From positions 1-64,000 of the forward strand of contig NW_027445227.1 in the NCBI RefSeq assembly GCF_048569485.1: DNA of 64,000 bases, in the 5' to 3' direction. The notes below the pieces were generated by a model. That model was not told where the DNA came from. It worked only from the letters and a program-made list of their open reading frames with translations, and searched no databases. Positions 57,145 to 64,000 of the stretch are shown here, one piece after another. How positions within the stretch are numbered: the stretch's first letter is position 1; each line of letters opens with the position of its first letter. Made by a program: the position numbers and the translations under genes. Source of the DNA: Anomaloglossus baeobatrachus (lineage: Eukaryota > Chordata > Amphibia > Anura > Aromobatidae).

Positions 57145-58535
57145 AACCAGAATTGGTTTGGGCCTCGAGTGGCACCCTGGCCTATGCCGGACACATCTTA
57201 GGGAGAGAGAGCGAGAGGGAGACAAACCCACGCCTACACAAGACATTTTGTCACCCAAGCCAACCCTTGAAAAGGCTGCTTTGCAGAGCCAAAACAAGAA
57301 GAATGGTGCGTTTTGCAGCCGCCGCCCACTGCAATGAATCTGAATAACTCCTCCTTTAGGGCGCAAGCAACTCCCCTCCCCCTTGCAGTCTTTCCAATTC
57401 ACGATACAAAAAGACGGACAGGACAGGTTGCCTGACTTTCCGTCACTGCCACCCTTTGCCATCCTTACCCGTAGAAAGCCCTTTCATCATCCCCAAACCC
57501 TAATCTTTTCCCTTTCCTTCCCAGCCCCCAAACCCTGCCCTCTGTACCTTTCTCACCACCCGCTTCCCTTCTCCTGTCATCCCCCTACCACCCGGGAAAA
57601 AAAGAGATTGCCCCCTCCTTCCACTAGCCCACCCTCCCACCCAAAGAACAACTTCTTCTGCGCAGCTTGTTTTCTAGGCAGCAGCGCTATTGTGATGTCA
57701 TCGGGGGGCATTGTGACAAGCCGCCAGTGTTCCGTCTCTTCATGTTGTGCACAGTTCAAACGGAAAATACATCAACAGGCAGACTACAGAAAAGCTTACT
57801 ATCAAAGGTTAGAGGGGGGCTTTCTCAGAGGGCTTTTTACAGTTTTTCTATTCCCAATTAGCCGTTTAAGTGTACTTATTGAAAGTAGTAATTCTTTCAT
57901 AGGCCGCCCTTTCTTAGTATTTGACGTTCCTTATATTGCGGTATGAGGCTTCGCAGTAGGTTGCAAACATTCATCACCCATGACTGTCCCCAATTGAGCT
58001 CAGAAGCTCAATGTCTATCATGACCTCTCTTTTAGAATGTCCAAGAGCAAGCAAACTATTCCTCCAGGAGAGGGCGCCAACAGACTACTAAAGAGATCAT
58101 CATTACTCAAAGAAAACCCCAAAAACCAATGCATGATAGGAATAAACAGGTAACTTTCTTTGGAGTGGAAGCGGAGAGATCGCACCAGATGCCAATTCTA
58201 GATGTTATCACACCTGTGGTCACTGCAGCAGCAGGTGAATCCACTTTGTCCAAAAGGGATCTATTCCATTCAATTGCAAATGATCTAGATAAGACAGAGA
58301 ACTGCAGCACGGGGACATAGCCGAGTTGGTCAGGTTGAGTGGTGATGAGTTTGCTATTTGGATGAATAAAGAAAGTCAAAAGTGTGAAAGATAAAAAACA
58401 AAAGGAGGAAGTGTGAAAAGTGAATGGGCCAAATTGAGGTGCATATGAAGACGTATGCTTTCTTCCAATTCATTAAATCGGGCTAATATGAATCAGGTGA
58501 ATTGAGTTCTGCTTTTGGAAACTGGGTTAAGAAGG

Positions 58536-58722
58536 GGTGCACCGTTCCTGGAGGTACTGCAATACCAGGTCAATGCGTGGAGTGGACAGAGCAAGCTCTT
58601 TTTCCATCTCCCTGTTCTAAAAATCCATTTAATATATGGTCCCCAGATAGGGGACGTATCAGATATTAAACTGATAAGAACAGATACTACACTTGATCTT
58701 AGCCAAAAGGCCGAGAAGCGAT
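58536..58722 (-). ncRNA. RNU2: U2 snRNA, array copy 30
   Basis: Intact; no difference from copy 1 seen. Confidence 0.96.
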
Positions 58723-60113
58723 AACCAGAATTGGTTTGGGCCTCGAGTGGCACCCTGGCCTATGCCGGACACATCTTAGGGAGAGAGAGCGAGAGGGAGA
58801 CAAACCCACGCCTACACAAGACATTTTGTCACCCAAGCCAACCCTTGAAAAGGCTGCTTTGCAGAGCCAAAACAAGAAGAATGGTGCGTTTTGCAGCCGC
58901 CGCCCACTGCAATGAATCTGAATAACTCCTCCTTTAGGGCGCAAGCAACTCCCCTCCCCCTTGCAGTCTTTCCAATTCACGATACAAAAAGACGGACAGG
59001 ACAGGTTGCCTGACTTTCCGTCACTGCCACCCTTTGCCATCCTTACCCGTAGAAAGCCCTTTCATCATCCCCAAACCCTAATCTTTTCCCTTTCCTTCCC
59101 AGCCCCCAAACCCTGCCCTCTGTACCTTTCTCACCACCCGCTTCCCTTCTCCTGTCATCCCCCTACCACCCGGGAAAAAAAGAGATTGCCCCCTCCTTCC
59201 ACTAGCCCACCCTCCCACCCAAAGAACAACTTCTTCTGCGCAGCTTGTTTTCTAGGCAGCAGCGCTATTGTGATGTCATCGGGGGGCATTGTGACAAGCC
59301 GCCAGTGTTCCGTCTCTTCATGTTGTGCACAGTTCAAACGGAAAATACATCAACAGGCAGACTACAGAAAAGCTTACTATCAAAGGTTAGAGGGGGGCTT
59401 TCTCAGAGGGCTTTTTACAGTTTTTCTATTCCCAATTAGCCGTTTAAGTGTACTTATTGAAAGTAGTAATTCTTTCATAGGCCGCCCTTTCTTAGTATTT
59501 GACGTTCCTTATATTGCGGTATGAGGCTTCGCAGTAGGTTGCAAACATTCATCACCCATGACTGTCCCCAATTGAGCTCAGAAGCTCAATGTCTATCATG
59601 ACCTCTCTTTTAGAATGTCCAAGAGCAAGCAAACTATTCCTCCAGGAGAGGGCGCCAACAGACTACTAAAGAGATCATCATTACTCAAAGAAAACCCCAA
59701 AAACCAATGCATGATAGGAATAAACAGGTAACTTTCTTTGGAGTGGAAGCGGAGAGATCGCACCAGATGCCAATTCTAGATGTTATCACACCTGTGGTCA
59801 CTGCAGCAGCAGGTGAATCCACTTTGTCCAAAAGGGATCTATTCCATTCAATTGCAAATGATCTAGATAAGACAGAGAACTGCAGCACGGGGACATAGCC
59901 GAGTTGGTCAGGTTGAGTGGTGATGAGTTTGCTATTTGGATGAATAAAGAAAGTCAAAAGTGTGAAAGATAAAAAACAAAAGGAGGAAGTGTGAAAAGTG
60001 AATGGGCCAAATTGAGGTGCATATGAAGACGTATGCTTTCTTCCAATTCATTAAATCGGGCTAATATGAATCAGGTGAATTGAGTTCTGCTTTTGGAAAC
60101 TGGGTTAAGAAGG

Positions 60114-60300
60114 GGTGCACCGTTCCTGGAGGTACTGCAATACCAGGTCAATGCGTGGAGTGGACAGAGCAAGCTCTTTTTCCATCTCCCTGTTCTAAAA
60201 ATCCATTTAATATATGGTCCCCAGATAGGGGACGTATCAGATATTAAACTGATAAGAACAGATACTACACTTGATCTTAGCCAAAAGGCCGAGAAGCGAT
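60114..60300 (-). ncRNA. RNU2: U2 snRNA, array copy 31
   Basis: Intact; no difference from copy 1 seen. Confidence 0.96.
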
Positions 60301-61691
60301 AACCAGAATTGGTTTGGGCCTCGAGTGGCACCCTGGCCTATGCCGGACACATCTTAGGGAGAGAGAGCGAGAGGGAGACAAACCCACGCCTACACAAGAC
60401 ATTTTGTCACCCAAGCCAACCCTTGAAAAGGCTGCTTTGCAGAGCCAAAACAAGAAGAATGGTGCGTTTTGCAGCCGCCGCCCACTGCAATGAATCTGAA
60501 TAACTCCTCCTTTAGGGCGCAAGCAACTCCCCTCCCCCTTGCAGTCTTTCCAATTCACGATACAAAAAGACGGACAGGACAGGTTGCCTGACTTTCCGTC
60601 ACTGCCACCCTTTGCCATCCTTACCCGTAGAAAGCCCTTTCATCATCCCCAAACCCTAATCTTTTCCCTTTCCTTCCCAGCCCCCAAACCCTGCCCTCTG
60701 TACCTTTCTCACCACCCGCTTCCCTTCTCCTGTCATCCCCCTACCACCCGGGAAAAAAAGAGATTGCCCCCTCCTTCCACTAGCCCACCCTCCCACCCAA
60801 AGAACAACTTCTTCTGCGCAGCTTGTTTTCTAGGCAGCAGCGCTATTGTGATGTCATCGGGGGGCATTGTGACAAGCCGCCAGTGTTCCGTCTCTTCATG
60901 TTGTGCACAGTTCAAACGGAAAATACATCAACAGGCAGACTACAGAAAAGCTTACTATCAAAGGTTAGAGGGGGGCTTTCTCAGAGGGCTTTTTACAGTT
61001 TTTCTATTCCCAATTAGCCGTTTAAGTGTACTTATTGAAAGTAGTAATTCTTTCATAGGCCGCCCTTTCTTAGTATTTGACGTTCCTTATATTGCGGTAT
61101 GAGGCTTCGCAGTAGGTTGCAAACATTCATCACCCATGACTGTCCCCAATTGAGCTCAGAAGCTCAATGTCTATCATGACCTCTCTTTTAGAATGTCCAA
61201 GAGCAAGCAAACTATTCCTCCAGGAGAGGGCGCCAACAGACTACTAAAGAGATCATCATTACTCAAAGAAAACCCCAAAAACCAATGCATGATAGGAATA
61301 AACAGGTAACTTTCTTTGGAGTGGAAGCGGAGAGATCGCACCAGATGCCAATTCTAGATGTTATCACACCTGTGGTCACTGCAGCAGCAGGTGAATCCAC
61401 TTTGTCCAAAAGGGATCTATTCCATTCAATTGCAAATGATCTAGATAAGACAGAGAACTGCAGCACGGGGACATAGCCGAGTTGGTCAGGTTGAGTGGTG
61501 ATGAGTTTGCTATTTGGATGAATAAAGAAAGTCAAAAGTGTGAAAGATAAAAAACAAAAGGAGGAAGTGTGAAAAGTGAATGGGCCAAATTGAGGTGCAT
61601 ATGAAGACGTATGCTTTCTTCCAATTCATTAAATCGGGCTAATATGAATCAGGTGAATTGAGTTCTGCTTTTGGAAACTGGGTTAAGAAGG

Positions 61692-61878
61692 GGTGCACCG
61701 TTCCTGGAGGTACTGCAATACCAGGTCAATGCGTGGAGTGGACAGAGCAAGCTCTTTTTCCATCTCCCTGTTCTAAAAATCCATTTAATATATGGTCCCC
61801 AGATAGGGGACGTATCAGATATTAAACTGATAAGAACAGATACTACACTTGATCTTAGCCAAAAGGCCGAGAAGCGAT
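61692..61878 (-). ncRNA. RNU2: U2 snRNA, array copy 32
   Basis: Intact; last whole gene in the window. Confidence 0.96.
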
Positions 61879-63269
61879 AACCAGAATTGGTTTGGGCCTC
61901 GAGTGGCACCCTGGCCTATGCCGGACACATCTTAGGGAGAGAGAGCGAGAGGGAGACAAACCCACGCCTACACAAGACATTTTGTCACCCAAGCCAACCC
62001 TTGAAAAGGCTGCTTTGCAGAGCCAAAACAAGAAGAATGGTGCGTTTTGCAGCCGCCGCCCACTGCAATGAATCTGAATAACTCCTCCTTTAGGGCGCAA
62101 GCAACTCCCCTCCCCCTTGCAGTCTTTCCAATTCACGATACAAAAAGACGGACAGGACAGGTTGCCTGACTTTCCGTCACTGCCACCCTTTGCCATCCTT
62201 ACCCGTAGAAAGCCCTTTCATCATCCCCAAACCCTAATCTTTTCCCTTTCCTTCCCAGCCCCCAAACCCTGCCCTCTGTACCTTTCTCACCACCCGCTTC
62301 CCTTCTCCTGTCATCCCCCTACCACCCGGGAAAAAAAGAGATTGCCCCCTCCTTCCACTAGCCCACCCTCCCACCCAAAGAACAACTTCTTCTGCGCAGC
62401 TTGTTTTCTAGGCAGCAGCGCTATTGTGATGTCATCGGGGGGCATTGTGACAAGCCGCCAGTGTTCCGTCTCTTCATGTTGTGCACAGTTCAAACGGAAA
62501 ATACATCAACAGGCAGACTACAGAAAAGCTTACTATCAAAGGTTAGAGGGGGGCTTTCTCAGAGGGCTTTTTACAGTTTTTCTATTCCCAATTAGCCGTT
62601 TAAGTGTACTTATTGAAAGTAGTAATTCTTTCATAGGCCGCCCTTTCTTAGTATTTGACGTTCCTTATATTGCGGTATGAGGCTTCGCAGTAGGTTGCAA
62701 ACATTCATCACCCATGACTGTCCCCAATTGAGCTCAGAAGCTCAATGTCTATCATGACCTCTCTTTTAGAATGTCCAAGAGCAAGCAAACTATTCCTCCA
62801 GGAGAGGGCGCCAACAGACTACTAAAGAGATCATCATTACTCAAAGAAAACCCCAAAAACCAATGCATGATAGGAATAAACAGGTAACTTTCTTTGGAGT
62901 GGAAGCGGAGAGATCGCACCAGATGCCAATTCTAGATGTTATCACACCTGTGGTCACTGCAGCAGCAGGTGAATCCACTTTGTCCAAAAGGGATCTATTC
63001 CATTCAATTGCAAATGATCTAGATAAGACAGAGAACTGCAGCACGGGGACATAGCCGAGTTGGTCAGGTTGAGTGGTGATGAGTTTGCTATTTGGATGAA
63101 TAAAGAAAGTCAAAAGTGTGAAAGATAAAAAACAAAAGGAGGAAGTGTGAAAAGTGAATGGGCCAAATTGAGGTGCATATGAAGACGTATGCTTTCTTCC
63201 AATTCATTAAATCGGGCTAATATGAATCAGGTGAATTGAGTTCTGCTTTTGGAAACTGGGTTAAGAAGG

Positions 63270-63419
63270 GGTGCACCGTTCCTGGAGGTACTGCAATACC
63301 AGGTCAATGCGTGGAGTGGACAGAGCAAGCTCTTTTTCCATCTCCCTGTTCTAAAAATCCATTTAATATATGGTCCCCAGATAGGGGACGTATCAGATAT
63401 TAAACTGATAAGAACAGAT
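63270..63419 (-). pseudogene. U2 snRNA copy 33, 3' fragment (nt 38-187)
   Basis: Same 150-nt 3' fragment as in copies 8 and 15, so the insert joins at the same nucleotide. The 3' box is intact. Confidence 0.92.
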
Positions 63420-63836
63420 TTTGATTTAATGAAGCTTTCCAAAGCACCACAAAAAATGTATGACCGAAGTCACACCAAAAACAGTGCAAAGGCTAGGATT
63501 CGTGTGGACCCCACCGTGAGGAGAGGGTCCCCAAAAATCAACCCCGTCCCTCCGAGCCAGAAGGCCACAGCAAGGGTCAGGGATCTTCAGTGCTCCCCCA
63601 AGCCGAAGCCTGGTTGAGCCTTGTCGTTGCTCCCAGCGTCCACCCAGGCATCTTACCCAAGTGGAGTAGAGAGCTACTAGTTGATGGTTTCGCAGCCGAA
63701 ACTGCCCGGACCGTCAACCGGTGTTGGTTTCTCAGCCCAAGGCTAACCGGACCTCCAACCGGGTGTTGGTTTCTCAGCCGAAGCTGACCCAGACCTCCAA
63801 CCGGGTGTTGGTTTCTCAGCCGAAGCTGACCCGGAC
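63420..63836 (-). mobile_element. Short U2-targeted retroelement, family B, copy 2 (5'-truncated)
   Basis: 417 bp, collinear with the 3' part of the insert at 17576-18417 but with several substitutions and a three-base A tail instead of four. It ends inside the fourth 42-bp repeat (63806-63836), so it is shorter at its 5' end. A 5-bp target repeat (CAGAT) flanks it. The different 5' end and flank argue for a separate insertion and against a duplicate of copy 8. The stem I-like 12-mer is at 63555-63566. Confidence 0.75.
63682..63836 (-). repeat. 42-bp structured repeats, 3.7 units
   Basis: Units start at 63682 (40 bp), 63722, 63764 and 63806 (last one cut after 31 bp). The TTCG hairpin is kept in the third and fourth units. 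Confidence 0.8.
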
Positions 63837-63878
63837 CAGATACTACACTTGATCTTAGCCAAAAGGCCGAGAAGCGAT
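63837..63878 (-). pseudogene. U2 snRNA copy 33, 5' fragment (nt 1-42)
   Basis: First 42 nt of U2, two more than at copy 8 and ten fewer than beside the LINEs. Confidence 0.92.
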
Positions 63879-64000
63879 AACCAGAATTGGTTTGGGCCTC
63901 GAGTGGCACCCTGGCCTATGCCGGACACATCTTAGGGAGAGAGAGCGAGAGGGAGACAAACCCACGCCTACACAAGACATTTTGTCACCCAAGCCAACCC
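63837..64000 (-). repeat. U2 tandem array, segment 4 (cut by window end)
   Basis: The U2 5' fragment plus the first 122 bp of the next spacer, identical to other units as far as it goes; the array evidently continues. Confidence 0.93.

Larger units (their letters stand above)
35000..63419 (-). repeat. U2 tandem array, segment 3
   Basis: The longest uninterrupted run: seventeen intact genes. Two unit differences are visible: T for G at 43979, and one extra G within 47890-47893 that makes that unit 1,579 bp. Confidence 0.97.

Noticed and set aside
63420-63836. Copy 33 insert as a duplicate of the copy 8 insert made by array expansion
   Set aside because: Its 5' end, flanking target repeat, tail length and several bases differ, which fits a separate insertion better.

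Overview
The window is a tandem array of U2 snRNA genes from an animal genome, most likely a vertebrate. All U2 genes are on the minus strand. The repeat unit is 1,578 bp: a 187-nt U2 gene plus a 1,391-bp spacer. I count 34 U2 loci: 30 uninterrupted and 4 split by insertions. There are no protein-coding genes of the host; the many short frames that recur every 1,578 bp are by-products of the repeat.

Layout. 1-4936: a LINE on the minus strand whose 3' end lies outside the window. It sits inside U2 copy 0, of which only the 5' part (4937-4988) is in view. 4989-17425: seven intact units. 17426-18457: U2 copy 8, split by an 842-bp insert. 18458-29316: six intact units. 29317-35051: U2 copy 15, split by a complete 5,533-bp LINE (29467-34999). 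35052-63269: seventeen intact units. 63270-63878: U2 copy 33, split by a 417-bp insert. 63879-64000: the start of the next spacer.

The two LINEs are near-identical. Each has an ORF1 protein with three CCHC zinc knuckles and an ORF2 protein with an APE-type endonuclease, a reverse transcriptase with a YMDD box and a C-terminal CCHC knuckle. That plan, together with insertion into U2 genes, fits Keno, a Tx1-clade (L1-like) LINE known from fish. A fish or amphibian host is therefore likely, but I cannot name the species. The complete copy has a 15-bp target-site duplication covering U2 nt 38-52. Its 3' end joins U2 inside the branch-point recognition sequence GUAGUA (nt 33-38), between nt 37 and 38.

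The two short inserts belong to a second family unlike the LINE in sequence, yet they join U2 at exactly the same 3' position and share the terminal TTAAATC(A)n. They carry tandem 42-bp repeats, most of which fold into small hairpins, a cUUCGg hairpin near the 3' end, and an Sm-like motif followed directly by a hairpin. I see no reverse transcriptase in them. The likeliest reading is a non-autonomous or 5'-truncated family mobilised into U2 by Keno-type machinery. This is the most interesting content of the window.

How it works together: intact U2 genes have a clear 3' box and a plausible proximal promoter element. Both insert families lie in U2 sense orientation, downstream of U2 nt 1-40 to 1-52, so they could be transcribed from the U2 promoter. 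The array is very homogeneous: I found only three single-base differences among units, though I did not align every base of every unit.
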